A DNA stretch of 64,000 nt from Roridomyces roridus (taxonomy: Eukaryota > Basidiomycota > Agaricomycetes > Agaricales > Mycenaceae). Every line of letters starts with the position of its first letter. The stretch's first letter is position 1. A program made the translations under genes and the position numbers. The stretch lies in contig JARKIF010000018.1 of the NCBI GenBank assembly GCA_029378245.1, positions 744,001 through 808,000 of the forward strand, in the 5' to 3' direction. Under the pieces are notes generated by a model. It worked only from the letters and a program-made list of their open reading frames with translations, had not been told where the DNA came from and did no database searches. Below, piece by piece: positions 33,885 through 45,892 of the stretch.

Positions 33885-34977
33885 ATGTCGCCCGACATTC
33901 CTGGGCTACCCACCTACGCTGCCTACAAGCTGATTGAAGAGGCACATCTCAGCCGGATAGCTGCCACCAGCCGGCAAGAAAAGACGCTGATGCCCCCGAA
34001 CACTCTACGACCGGGTTTGGGAGACACTCGAAGGCTCGCGACGGTCGCATGGCCTCTCCGATAAAGACTATACACTCCGCCACTGGGCCCACACCCACTT
34101 TCACCTAGGCTGCCCACCTGTATGCGAAGACTACCCCTCCTCGACAAGGGTCGTGCTGCTCTCCAAAGGCCTCGTAGTCGCCATCCGGTAACAGCTTTAC
34201 GAGATTCTCTGCTTCGCACACACGCGGGCGCAGCATGGGACACTCGACGACACCCATTCTGTCATCGCGTCGTACTACTCGCGCATTCCCAAGGCACTTG
34301 TCCAGGCATTCGTCAAGGCCTGTCCCACGTGCAGGACATTGCACAGGATAATTTCCGGCGTCCCCATCGACTTTTCGCAGCGGTCATCGCTCCGGTACGC
34401 CAAGCAGGCTCTGGTCCCTCCTCCAAAGATTCGACAGCGTCCTATTGCACGCCGACCGCCCCAGTGTGACAAGGAGAATCACAGCCCAGAGGAAGATGGA
34501 TTTGAGATTCTGGATGGACCACCAACCCCAATGCCCGATTGTCCTACGAGCCCTTCCACGTCCATCATCGACGACTCCCCATCTCCTGCCACCTCTTCTT
34601 CACCCTCGTTCGAATTTGATATGGAAAGCGACGTCAACAACGACCCTCTCCAACTCGAGCCCTTCAGCATATCGTTTGCACTCACCCCGCTGGCGTTTTC
34701 GGCTGCTCGATGGCCATGCGACCACGAACGAGTCACCACTCCAGCTCCCTGTCGTCCATCCTCCACGCACAACCCGGTGGTTCTGCCTGCTGCATTGGAG
34801 GTCCTTCTACGCTCGCCGCAGAGCTCATCCTGTGATCGTGGCTCTGCTTGGGAGAGAGGAGCAGGACGTTCACTCTTCGCTCCATCGCCGCCTACGAGTC
34901 GGTGCTACCATCCTTATAGAGTCGCAGGGCGCCCTCGGTCCTCGGAGGGTTATGAAGGGTTCTTGGGTCCACTGTAG
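33885..34977 (+). pseudogene. Integrase-type HHCC zinc-binding protein, broken copy
   Basis: Begins MSPDIPGLPTYAAYKLIEE, like the intact neighbour at 35169. A frameshift near 34000 separates this from the next part (LYDRVWETLEGS, YTLRHWAHTHFHLG). An in-frame TAA at 34189-34191 stands where the neighbour has GAG. Downstream is an intact HHCC zinc-binding module, HTRAQHG with AFVKACPTC, as in the integrase H2C2 domain of retroelements, followed by a Pro/Ser-rich tail to 34977. Such modules occur as stand-alone host genes in mushrooms and may derive from retroelement integrases. Two lesions make this copy non-functional. Confidence 0.7.
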
Positions 34978-35168
34978 CACATGGGGTCGGGTATTCTTTC
35001 GCACATTGCTACCTAGGTCCTGACCTGCCTATCATTCATACGCTACATATCCACCACAGCCCAGATATATCGTAGATTCAGAATAAATCCATAACTTGAG
35101 ATTCCGAATGTCAAGAGTGATTTGATCTTGTTTTTTCTCTCCGACTCCCACCCGCGTCACTCTCCTCG

Positions 35169-36428
35169 ATGAACGCGCTCAGTCTCTCCCACTCGCCACA
35201 GACCGCACCAGTAGACATCCCAGGCCTCCCAACTTATTCCGCCTACCAAAGCATAGAAAACGCGTATCTTGCCAGATTTTCCACCGTCTCCCGACAAGAC
35301 AAGGTCCTCATACCGCAAGCCCTCTTCCACCGTGTGCGAGAGATCCTTCTCGCCGATATCGAGTCGTGCGCCGACAGTCGCTCCAAGCCCAAACGCAAGC
35401 GCGGGCAGGCAAGGCAGCCCGATTCAGAGTATCAACTCCGGTTCTGGGCGAGGAGTCAATTCAAGTTGGGTGAGCCGCCTGCTGGGTTCGAGGAGTTGGG
35501 TCTTTCGACTGCAGGGTCTGGCACGCTGCTCACTACTGCGGGCTTTGTCGTCCCTGTGAGGGAGCAGGTGTATCAGATACTCTGCGCTATCCATTCGAAG
35601 ACGGGGCACGGTGGACTGGAGAAGATGAATGCCGTCGTGGAGAGGTATTATTCGCCCATGCATATCACCAAGAGGCTCGTCAAGGCGTTCGTCAACGCGT
35701 GCATGTGTCATAAGACGGGCAAAGAGGCGATGACGGCTTTGAAGCGGGATGCTAGAGCTGCTCGGGAGGATCTCGAGTGGTGGCATGAGCTGCATGGGGG
35801 AGAGCAGGAGGCTTCTTCGTCGTCAGCTTCCGCTTCCATCTTCACCTCCACTTCCCAATTGCCTTCACCTTCGACTCTCCATACCCGACCAGATGACGTC
35901 GCGGCCAAGTGTCGTCCAGCGCCAACTTGCAGCATCTTCAGTCCCTCAGCGCCTTCGACAACCCCTCTCCTTCTCCCCAAGACCAATAGGCACAGCTACC
36001 TCCATTCCGACTCGACGAAGGAGAACAACAATCTCTTCCGCACCCTACTAGCACCAAGTCCAGGTCAAGCTCCGCCCTTCCTCCCCAGTGCTCGCAGTAA
36101 TCTACCTCCATCCGACCTTCTCCAGCCATCCCTCGGCGCCTCCTGGTTTCTCGGGCTCTCGGTCCCCTTCTCGTCTCCCTCCAAGGCCCGGCCCGGCCTT
36201 GACTTTGTCGGCATGAAGAACCCTTCCGCCGGCACCAACGCCTTTTCGTCCAATGCGGCGCTCGAGAGCTCCGCCTTCGCGTTACCCGTTTTTGGATGCC
36301 CTCCGTCGTCGTTCCAAATGCGCGGCTCTACCCGTCGAGTTCATCCGTACCAGGTTGGCGCTGGCGAGCGGAGGTATCCTTTAGCAAGGGGACACTGGGT
36401 GGGCACATTTGACGAGGCGAGTCTTTGA
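35169..36428 (+). CDS. Integrase-type zinc-binding domain protein, open copy
   Basis: Single-exon frame of 419 codons with MNALSLSHS and VDIPGLPTYSAYQSIENAY, a basic patch (SKPKRKRGQARQ), YQLRFWARSQFKLG, and an HHCC-like region IHSKTGHGG with AFVNACMCHK. In most members the cysteines are spaced C-x2-C; here they read C-M-C-H, so the metal site looks altered. The last 200 residues are Ser/Pro-rich and probably disordered. It has no reverse transcriptase, protease or catalytic integrase core, so it is more likely a domesticated fragment than an active retroelement. Tandem with the broken copy 33885-34977. Confidence 0.72.
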   Translation: MNALSLSHSPQTAPVDIPGLPTYSAYQSIENAYLARFSTVSRQDKVLIPQALFHRVREILLADIESCADSRSKPKRKRGQARQPDSEYQLRFWARSQFKLGEPPAGFEELGLSTAGSGTLLTTAGFVVPVREQVYQILCAIHSKTGHGGLEKMNAVVERYYSPMHITKRLVKAFVNACMCHKTGKEAMTALKRDARAAREDLEWWHELHGGEQEASSSSASASIFTSTSQLPSPSTLHTRPDDVAAKCRPAPTCSIFSPSAPSTTPLLLPKTNRHSYLHSDSTKENNNLFRTLLAPSPGQAPPFLPSARSNLPPSDLLQPSLGASWFLGLSVPFSSPSKARPGLDFVGMKNPSAGTNAFSSNAALESSAFALPVFGCPPSSFQMRGSTRRVHPYQVGAGERRYPLARGHWVGTFDEASL

Positions 36429-36563
36429 CGGACAATACTATCCCATATAGAAGCACAGACTATCCACTCTCTAGATACCTTCCAATGCGGTGATAATCTC
36501 AAACGTGGTGCCAACTTGAGTGATTGAGTTGACGTTGACGCCGGCGTCTTGACGTCGTCGATC
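36429..36563. other. Short intergenic stretch before the MITE
   Basis: 3' flank of the zinc-binding gene, ending in the left target-site duplication CGTCGATC (36556-36563). Confidence 0.4.
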
Positions 36564-37002
36564 AGGACCCTGGATTACCCTATGAGAGGCTACATCCAGA
36601 GTCCTGACAAAAGTCAGGAATTTGCCCCGGCAGGTATGTGCCAGGGTCCTGACAAATAGGCACCTCTGCCCATGGAGGTCTGAGGAGAGTCCTGACAAAT
36701 GTGTAAATCCTGTAGTATCCAATAATTTACGTCTCAATATTGGACATCATACGAAACCTCTGGGTGAATTACATGTTTCAGAGGACGGACTGGACCAAGG
36801 AGGTGCTTTTCACAGACTCGGCGGCAATTTTGATGAAAATTTCCCTATTCGGCGCAGATTGATCGGATCAACACCTCATTTGGCCGAGGTCTGTACTGGA
36901 ATCCTGACAAGACTCTGGACGGCAGTGGACCGAAAGTCCTGACAAAAATTTCTGGACCCCGAAAATCCGGATGTAACCTCTCATAGGGTAATCCAGGGTC
37001 CT
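36564..37002. mobile_element. hAT-like MITE, 439 bp, with perfect 8-bp TSD
   Basis: Terminal inverted repeats of 37 bp (35 matches) start AGGACCCTGGATTACCC at both ends. The element is flanked by exact copies of CGTCGATC at 36556-36563 and 37003-37010. Five copies of the subterminal motif TCCTGACAA lie at about 36602, 36647, 36690, 36902 and 36937, all in the same orientation. No coding capacity. An 8-bp TSD and clustered motifs fit a hAT-superfamily MITE. Confidence 0.88.
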
Positions 37003-37249
37003 CGTCGATCCCCCACTTCTCTTCCGTCATGCAAGGACAATCAATGGGCGATTGGAACATGCGATTACTCGTTGACGGGGCGTTTCTTGGTTGAATTAAA
37101 TCTCAACAGTCTGAACCATTCCCACTGATGAAGGTCGTAACATTGTATTTATTTATTGATCCAAATGAGTTCGTTACACAGTTCCCAACTATACATACGA
37201 GCGCAAAAATGCTTCCAGTACACCAAAAAGAACCAGTCCTACTCGTTGC

Positions 37250-38111
37250 TTAAGAGTCCTTGACGGAGACGGACGAGCCAGAGAGGGTAGCCGAGCAGAG
37301 CTCGGAGTTCTGGACGATGTCGATGAGGGTGGCGGTCGAGGGGCTGACGCTGGTGCCCGAGTGGACGGCGGAGCCGGTGAAGGTGGAGGTGGGGAAACCC
37401 GCGAAGGGGACGAGGCTGGAACCCGACTCGAAGTCCTCGAGGATCCACTCGGCCGAGGCGCCCGAGAGACGAGTGCCTCCGCTGACGGTACCGACAACGG
37501 AGGTGCCGCGGGTGTTGTTGATGATCGAGACGGTGCCAGAGGTGGTGGAGGTCATGGTCACGTTGGTGGTGATGCTGTCGCCGGTGTCGACTGTGTGTGA
37601 TGTTAGCACCGGATGAGATTAGGAAGAAAGAAGAAAACTGACCGGTGAGGGTGATCTGGCGGAGAGCGGCGGGAAGCATCTCAGTCCAGGCAAAGTTCTC
37701 CTGGCTGCTGCCAACGATCTCGGAGAGAGTACCGCCCTGAATCAAGGCGGAGTTGGAGAAGCCGTCTATTCCAACCCACTGAGCGAGGGCAGGCTCGGAG
37801 CTCGAGGACTGGCCGGAGCGCAGGGTGAGTTTGGGCACGGTCCAGGTGCCAACGACCGAGGTGAAGCCAGTGCCAGTGACGGCGGCACCGCACCAGTTGG
37901 ACGAGGTGACCGTGGCACCAGCAGCGCGTCCGTTGAGACGGTTGCGCTTGCGGGCCTCACCGATCTTGGCCATGGCCTGCGACTGGAACTTGGTCTCAGG
38001 GCCCTCGGTGAACGGGACCTCGACGCCGTTGTCGAACTGCTTGAAAGTCCAGGTGACCTCGGCGGAAACGACGGAGGCAGCGAGGAGAGCGACAAAGGCA
38101 GAGGTCTTCAT
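37250..38111 (-). CDS. Secreted glutamic endopeptidase (eqolisin, peptidase family G1)
   Basis: Two exons (38111-37643 and 37590-37250) encode about 270 residues. A signal peptide (MKTSAFVALLAASVVSA) and a propeptide with basic residues (GEARKRNRLNGR) precede the mature enzyme. It begins near SSNWCGAAV, has the catalytic glutamine in ALAQWVGIDG and the catalytic glutamate in SAEWILEDFE, the Gln/Glu dyad of acid-active G1 proteases such as aspergilloglutamic and scytalidoglutamic peptidases. The predicted role is extracellular protein breakdown at low pH. The intron is 52 bp and keeps frame (ITLT then VDTGDS). A TATA box lies about 55 bp upstream. The gene looks intact. Confidence 0.93.
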
Positions 38112-38769
38112 GGCGAATTATCCGAGACGAGTCGAGGGATGAGAAATGGTCGGTGAGTTGCGACTCTTTTTATACACTTTCCCTTGGCCATGGAACGACT
38201 AGAACTATCTGCTGCAGTGTCGTGTTGACCAGTCGGAAAATGCAGATTGTATAGTAGAAGCCAAGCGCGAATAAAGGGCCAATGGTAGTCGAGCTAGTGA
38301 CCTCTCAGCAGTTCCATTTACGGGAGCGATTTACCCAAGAAGCCGCGATAAGAGTCGGTTGAGAGCGTGGGGATATGTATGACCGACGATCCATGTGGCA
38401 TGATGCATGAGAGACTCTGAGAAGTGGAGCCTATTTTTCAGTTGCAGCGATAACTTGCTCGTTTCAACTGGTGGGATGTGGGGGGTGCTAGAAAAGATTA
38501 CTGAGGACAGAAACAGGCTCAGGAGACCAAGTTCCAAAGGGCGGGAGCGACAAGAAGCTATCGGGAAGCAGTGGAGTGCTTGAGAATAGAACCCAAAGTC
38601 GCACGAGCGCAAATCAAAGCATGCGCTTGCCGGGAGCCGTTGTGTAGCTATTATCTGTTATCTCCTTCACCAGGCACGACCCTCTGAGCAAAGCGTGGGG
38701 ATATACGGGTTCGAGAAGGGCGCAAGACAACGTAGAGGTCTTGACATTGATCTGATGGGATTTGTTGTT
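38112..38769. other. Intergenic upstream of the G1 peptidase
   Basis: Contains the peptidase promoter. No other gene recognised. Confidence 0.4.
38166..38174 (-). promoter_or_regulatory. TATA box of the G1 peptidase gene
   Basis: TATAAAAA on the minus strand about 55 bp upstream of the ATG at 38111. Confidence 0.6.
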
Positions 38770-38905
38770 GCGAGATATGCATATGGTTCAACGCGTTCGA
38801 TTTCGCAGAGGCGCGTGTCCGAAGTTGAAGAAATGGTGATTTGGATGATACCGACATGTCGCTTTGTTCTTTGCGCATGGGCGCCCGGGCCCCACAGGCC
38901 CGACG
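38770..38905 (+). pseudogene. Possible remnant of the ABC transporter N-terminus
   Basis: The stretch encodes, with frame changes, FNAFDFAEARVRS and further on PTCRFVLCAWAPGP. These resemble [15 protein letters not shown] and [16 protein letters not shown] at the start of the ABC transporter gene 650 bp downstream. The match is short and gapped, so this is a weak call. Confidence 0.3.
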
Positions 38906-39418
38906 AGCCATAGATTGAGCTCGAACGTTTGAAATTTGAACTTTGAAGCGTCGTCCAAGCGTCGTCATTCCTCGGGATGGCCGGGCCAATCTTGCCGCCG
39001 GACCGGGAAGGACCGGGAACTGGTCAGCATGTTGTCGTAGCCCATTGAGAGACGAGGAAGAGTTGAGCAAACGACGAGTCAGAAGACGGGCGTGCACGTT
39101 TTCCCGCCGTCTCAAAAAATTGGTGACTAGCCGCGTTCACTGGAGATCGTGACTAGAGGATGAAGCCTGGCGAGTGAAAGTCAAGGGCAAGGTGCAGCGT
39201 GTGGGCGTACTGCGGGCGAGAACAAGCATCAAATAAACTGTCTCCATTTTCTTCCTCCCATGTGCATTAATACATTCCTCTCTATTCCGCCCCCAACCCG
39301 AGGTGTCTGGACGTCGTCGTTGCCCGCGTTCGCGTAAACCACTTTGAAACTCGACGTTTTTTTCAATTGATGATGGCCACCTTGACACCACTGAGTTCAC
39401 AACTGTCTTTCCACCGCG
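38906..39418. other. Intergenic upstream of the ABC transporter
   Basis: Contains small direct repeats (AGCGTCGTC at about 38947 and 38959; GACCGGGAA repeated near 39000). No gene recognised. Confidence 0.4.
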
Positions 39419-42400
39419 ATGCTCTCTTGTGAGCAGTCGAGCGCGTTCGACTTGACGGACGCTTGTGTCCGGAACTCGTGGAGTGCCATATTGCCCGCGG
39501 CGGTCGTGTGCGCACTTTGCGTCTCTTCACTCCCGGTCCCCTCACAGCTCCAGCGACTGGTCAACACTCTCAAGGCCCCATTCTCTCCCTTGCTCACACT
39601 GCAAGAGGCAGAGGCACTCACGGCTGAAGAACCGACGGACGCGTCGCAGGTCTCAGATGTCGAACCCCGTCCATCTCTCGCTTTCACATTCATAGGCCTA
39701 GTTCAGAGCCTCGCATGGATAACGGGCGCCATCTTTTACTACGTTGCGACCGACGCTTCCGACGCGACGGCTCTAACCCAGAGTCTCCTCATCGCGTTCT
39801 CCTGGCTCTACACCACCATTCGGCCGATCGCTTCTCCGTTTGCGACTGTGCCATACGACCTATTCACCATTTATCTGCTGCACTTTGCTGGTGGCACCCT
39901 AATTTTGGGCGGATATCTCTTCGACTATGCGGTCGGAGAAGCGCCGTGGCCTGGGACGGCCATCGTGGTGGCTCTATCGGCCAATATCGCCGCGGTTCTC
40001 GTGCTGCTGTACTACACGGTCAATATGCCGATGAATGTACCCTCCATGCGCGTTAAGAAGGAAGATATCGTGCGTCGCAAACCCTTCCCATCCGGCCAAT
40101 ACTAACAATACCTAGGGGAAAACCGTGTGTCCGGAAGATTACACGCGCTTTTGGGGCTGGCTATCCTTCAGCTGGGTTTTTCCCCTCATCCAACGGGGGA
40201 CGCGCGGGACACTTGATGAAAAGGATGTTTGGAACCTCAGTCCGACAATGCAGGCGCGCGCCGTATATACCAAGTTCAAGACGCTCAAGTGCGTGTCCTT
40301 GCTTGCTCTACACATTCGGCTGACTTGAGCGCATAGAGCACGTTCTCTTCTATGGCGCCTCATAGCTGCCACCTCCTTTGATATGACGTCTGTACCATCC
40401 CAGCGTCGTCTTTCAAACCACTGACCCTGCCGATAGTTTTGATTTCCTCGGTGGCCTTCTCGCCATGGTGCTCCAGTATTCCGCGCCTTTCTTCCTTAAG
40501 TGAGTTTTCGCGGCTTTTTGATCTCTGCAGCTCTGATATTACGCGCAGACGCATTCTCGATACAATTGACCAGCCCAACCTCACTCCTCGGGACAAAGGC
40601 ATGGCTTATGCTTATGCCGGACTCATGTTCCTGTGCGCCATTCTCAAAGCACAATGCGATCTTACGCACCTCTGTAAGACCACATCCGAGTCGTTGTCAG
40701 TCCGCTTATCAAGTTGTTAGGGTTTGCTCGGCGTGCCACCACCCAAGTGCGCTCGGAGCTCATGAGCGCGATTTACGAGAAAGCATTGAAGCGCAAGGAT
40801 TTCAGTGGGCTCGTCAAGGAGAAAGAAGGCTCGGCCCCAGATGCTGTGGACAAGAAAGCCAGAGAGAAGAAGGCAGATGACGCCAAAGCGGGTGCAGGTT
40901 GGTGTGCAAACTACCTCTGCTACTCATACTGACCCAAACTAGATGCTGGCAAGATCCAAAATTTGATGTCCACCGACGCCGAAGACATCGCGTTTATCGT
41001 ATCCACGCTGTACTTTATCACCATCGCGCCCTTTGAGCTCATCCTGGGCTCTATCTTCCTATATCAACTCTTGGTCGGTGTTTCTACTTTCTCACCGCCC
41101 ATCTACTTATGCGGTGTTCAGGGCTGGAGTGCAGTTCGCTGGCTTCGCGTTTTTCTTCGCCATTTGGCCGATCAACAGTTACCTCACCAGCCGAGACTTT
41201 AAGATAAAGAAGGAGAAAGCCAAAGTCAAGGACACGCGCATGGCCGTCTTGGACGAGTTGATTAGCTCGGTGTGTCTTTTCTCTTGCTCTCCTCGTCCGC
41301 CAGCTGAAAGCCCCTCAAAGATCAAGTTCATCAAGTTCTTTGCGTGGGAGGATCGGTGGGTGGATCGCGCTATGGCTGCGAGGAAGGCGGAATTGGGGTG
41401 GATGGTCAAAGGTATGTTCCCTCCGACTTTCCTCTCATCCTCTCTCAATCGGCTCTCGTCAGAATACATCAATAACATCATTTTCTCTGGGCTTTGGAGT
41501 TTCGCGCCGATATCGCTCTCTGTGGTTTCTTTCTTCATCTACATTTGGCTTGGGAACGAGCTTACTGCGGGAACGGCCTTTACGGCAATTGCGCTCTTCT
41601 CTATGATTCGGTAATGCTGCTTTCTATGTCCTGTCCATCTACTGACTCTTTCAAAGGTCCCCCTTGAACAGTACGTCTTCGTCTGCGTTAACCCTGCTCG
41701 CCCAGCTCAACTCGGCGTCCAGCTGTGCCCACATATATCATGTACCTTATCAATGTGCGTTGCCTGCTTCGTCACGTGATCCATCATTCTGATGGATTTT
41801 AGTCTCGAGTCGCTTTGTATCGTATTGCAAACTACCTGGAAGAAGACGAGGTTACGCCGCAAGTGTCGACCTTGAAGCAAGACTTGGCTGCGCCCCCGCC
41901 GGCGGACGACGTGGACGAAGGGCTGGGAATCGAGAATGCCTCGTTTGAAGTGGAACAAGGATCGACTGATGAGAAGACGGAAAGTTTCCAAGGACGCCGG
42001 AATCTGCAGCTTCGAGCGTGGCTGACGTTTCGACTGTCGTGGATGAGGTTCAGACTCAAGACCATCGATTCGAATTGAGGGATATCTCCGTTATCTTTCC
42101 TGAAGGACGGTTGTCTGTTATCACTGGTCCCACTGCGAGGTGTGTTTTGCTTTTCTGGGATGGGACGTTTTCTAACAGCCTCGCAGCGGTAAAACAGCGT
42201 TACTGGTTCGTTCACTTCAGATTGGTTTGAGGATGAACTTCTCACCAATGGCTAGATGGCGCTCATGGGCGAGATGACGATCCTGCCGGCAGCTGGTGGG
42301 CGCATCATCATGGCGAAGAGCAACAAGATCGACAAATACGGCAATACGCATGGGATTGCTTACGCTGCTCAGACACCTTGGCTGTAAGTGTTTCTCGTCC

Positions 42401-45400
42401 GTACGGGTAATCCTGAAGTAATTGCTCATTAGCCGTCATCAATCGATCCGGGACAATATTCTATTCGGGTCCCCATTCGACGAGGCGCGATATAATCAAG
42501 TTGTCGAGTGTTGTGCCCTCAAGCCCGATTTCGATGTGCTTGAGGACGGGGATGCGACGGAGATTGGGAGCAAAGGTGTTTCTCTGAGTGGAGGACAGCG
42601 AAGCCGGTGAGGATGAATGCATTGGCAGGAGAATTTGGCTAACGACCTCCTCAGGGTGGCTCTAGCCCGTGCGGTGTACTCGCGCAAGAAATATCTTCTT
42701 CTAGATGATCCTTTGAGTGCTGTCGTATGTCCTCTCTTTGACCCCTGTCTCATTCAAGCTCACAAGATGCGTATAGGATAGCCACACCTCGCGCTTCCTT
42801 TTCGAGAAATGTCTTCAAGGTCCTCTACTAGCGCAGCGTACGGTGATTCTCGTGACCCACCACGTCGAATTGGTTCTTCCTGGCGCCCATTATGTAGTGC
42901 GGATGCTTGATGGGCGGATCGACACGCAGGGCACTGTAGAGGAACTCCGCGCGCAGGGTGTCCTTGATGAAATCGCGCACGAGGCTGCGGTGGAGGTTCA
43001 GAAAGAGGAGCTTGCTGTCGCTGCTGAAGGCGCGGCTGATGCGGAGGCTGGAGGCGAACAGGCTGAGGCCAAGAAGCCACGCAGACTTGTCGAGGACGAG
43101 CACAGAGGTTGGTTCATCGATTTTCGCGCTTGTATCCCACCACTCAAACCCTTGGTCAGAAACGGGCAGCGTTAAATGGGTCACTTACCGGGAGTACCTG
43201 AGAGCCTCGGGTTACTATATCTGGGGCCTGCTTTCGCTGTTGGTTGTGCTACAGCAGCTGCGGACCGTCAGCGAGAAGATTTGGATCAAAGTCTGGAGCG
43301 GGGCCTACGAGACCTCGTTCAGATTCTTGTTCCGATCTTTCTCGGCCAACGATATGTTTGTATTGGACACACTTCCGTCGCAGGTGGAATTCCATTCGTC
43401 CAGATTCCCGAACGCCAATGAACGGCCCATGTTTTACGTGGGGGTTTATGCAGCAATTATGTGTTCTGGTGTGGTTCTTCAGCTGGTGTCCGCGATCCTT
43501 CAATATGTGGGGGCTTTGAGGGCATCTCGCAATCTCTTCAGACGGCTGCTGGTAACTGTCGTTCGCGCCACGTTTAGGTTTCACGACACGACGCCTCAAG
43601 GTCAGTTTGGTTTATCATCCATGGTGCCGGGTGCTTATCATACGGACAGGGCGGATGCTTAATAGGTTTAGCAAAGACTTCGCCACCGTGGACAGCCGGC
43701 TCGCTGGCTCGCTGCAGGTTGTCAACACTTCCCTCGCCGGGTTCTTTGCCTCTATCCTCACAGTGACGTACGTTGATCAATCTCATTATATTGCCGTTTG
43801 CTTAAACAGACTCAGCGCCGTGTTCCCAGCTTTCTTACTGCCGGCGACATTCGTTGCCTACAACTACTGGCGTCTCGCTGTGGGTTACTTGAATACAGGC
43901 CGCGACCTTCGTCGTATGGAGAGCAATACACGCAGTCCAATCTTCTCTGATTTTGGGGAGCTTTTGACTGGGGTCGTGACTGTCCGAGCGTTCTCTGCTG
44001 AGAAGCGGTTCATGGATGCCATTTACAAGCGAATCGACGCCATGACGGCTTTCAATTACTTTATTTGGATGACGAACCGCTGGTTGTTGCTCAATTATGA
44101 TGTTCTCGGTGAGTTTATTTTTGTTGTGGATACAGGCCTGGTGCTCATGATTGTTAGGTGGCACGGTACTCAAAAACCTTTTTGCGTTCTGATATCTATT
44201 TACCCCTGATTGCAGGCCGTCTTCATTACCGCGCTATTCGCCATCTCCACCTTGAATAACGATGCTGGACTAGCTGGATTGGCGATCACGGTTAGTAACA
44301 GCTTCTCAGCCGAACCTGGCTTGACTTTCTTGACAGTCGGCGCTTTCCTTCTGTGATAGTGTCTACTGGGCCAGTCGCTTCTGGGCATCCCTTGAGCTTG
44401 ATCTCAAGTCAGTTTCCGCCCATAAAGATTGATTTCGTCGTTCTGATGACCTCTTCAGTTCCGTGGAGCGGATCGTCGAGTACATGGATCTGCCGCAGGA
44501 GCCGCCGAGCATCATCGAATCCAACAGGCCACCGGCGTACGTGCAGCAACTCAATCTTCTTTTCCTGCCTCACTGAGAATTTCAGATACTGGCCCTCGAG
44601 CGACCGAAATGAATCTCTCGTCGTCGTTGATCGCCTCAACGTCAAGTACGCGCCTGACCTTCCATCTGTGCTGCAAGATGTATCGTTTGAGCTCAAGGCG
44701 GGTGAGCGTGTGGGTCTCGTTGGAAGAACCGGTGCGCTGGATTGTTTGCCAGAAAGCGGTGTCTTATGGTGTCTTCAGGCAGCGGCAAGTCGACGCTTGC
44801 GATGAGTCTCTTGCGTTTCGTACGTGTGTCTATAATCGTTCTCGAGCGGCACTGATACATCGAGAACAGGTCGATGCTTCCAGCGGTGAGTCAAGAAACT
44901 TGGCTTGGCGATTCCCAGTCTCACGGACACAGGTCGGATTCTTATTGATGGGATTAACATATCGAAAATTGGGATACATGGTACTTTATCATTCTACAAT
45001 GATGGGACCGCTTGCTGAATCTTTGTCTAGATTTGCGTTCTCGTTTGGTGATTACCATCCTCGTTGTCCGAAGTGCATATTCTGACAAGGTCGTTAGACA
45101 TTCATACCTCAAGATGCTACCCTCTTTTCGGGGACTTTGAGGGACAATTTGGATCCATTCGGTGGGTCTCGGTCTACCATAGCTTGCAAGCCTCTCTGAC
45201 ATGATTGCAGGGGACTTTGAGGACGATGCATGCCTTGACGTCCTTCTCCGAGTGAATCTCATTACCCAGACCGATCTGGAGTCGCTATCGACTTCCCGCC
45301 GCACATCCCCATCTGCCTCGAGAGCAGCGTCTATCCATGGCGATGATACCTCCGAAACCGCTTCCACCACCGTCGAGACCACCAAGACGAAGCTCTCCTT

Positions 45401-45844
45401 GAGCACACAGGTGTCGGCAGGCGGGACCAATTTCTCGCAAGGGCAAAGGCAGTTGATTGCCATGGCGCGGGCGCTTTTGCGGCGCAGCAGCATCGTCGTG
45501 ATGGACGAGGCCACGAGTAGCGTGGATTTCGCGACGGATTCCATGATTCAGACGGCTATTCGAGCTGAGTTTACGGATTCGCTTTTGATCACAGGTGAGT
45601 TAACTGTGCATGGCACTGGATTTGGCCTGATTTTTCGTTAGTGGCTCATCGGCTGCGGACCATCATTGATTATGACCGGCTGCTTGTGCTGGACAAGGGC
45701 AAGGTTGTCGAGTTTGACACGCCGCTGCGCTTGATGCTGAAGGAAGACGGGATTTTTAGGAGCATGTGCTTGCAGAGCGGGTCGTTTGGCGAGCTGGAAG
45801 CTGCGGCCAAGACTCAGGAGCAGATACTAATTACGAGAACATAG
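39419..45844 (+). CDS. ABCC-type full ABC transporter (MRP/YBT1-like)
   Basis: A gene of about 20 small exons encoding roughly 1,450-1,500 residues. An N-terminal hydrophobic extension (39419-40060) precedes TMD1, which includes [30 protein letters not shown] and [19 protein letters not shown]1 has Walker A split by an intron (GPTA/SGKTALL, about 42127-42190), the Q-loop AAQTPWL, signature [16 protein letters not shown] and Walker [16 protein letters not shown]2 follows ([16 protein letters not shown] through the 44.2 kb helices). NBD2 has GRTGSGKSTL split by an intron, [19 protein letters not shown], signature [20 protein letters not shown] and VAHRL. All joins checked keep frame. It probably exports amphipathic anions, conjugates or drugs from the vacuolar or plasma membrane; the substrate cannot be read from sequence. 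The stop lies 48 bp from the end of the convergent STAND gene. Confidence 0.9.
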
Positions 45845-45892
45845 TCTGCATTCGAAAAAGTTGCATAAGGTGTACACAATTTACCCAGAATC

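Noticed and set aside
35169..36428. Active retrotransposon
   Set aside because: Only the zinc-binding module of an integrase is present, without reverse transcriptase, RNase H, protease, LTRs or catalytic core.
39419..45844. Many frame changes suggesting that the ABC transporter is a pseudogene
   Set aside because: Each change coincides with a GT-AG intron of about 45-60 bp that restores conserved motifs, for example Walker A of both NBDs and LRSRL-TFIPQD. No unexplained lesion was found.
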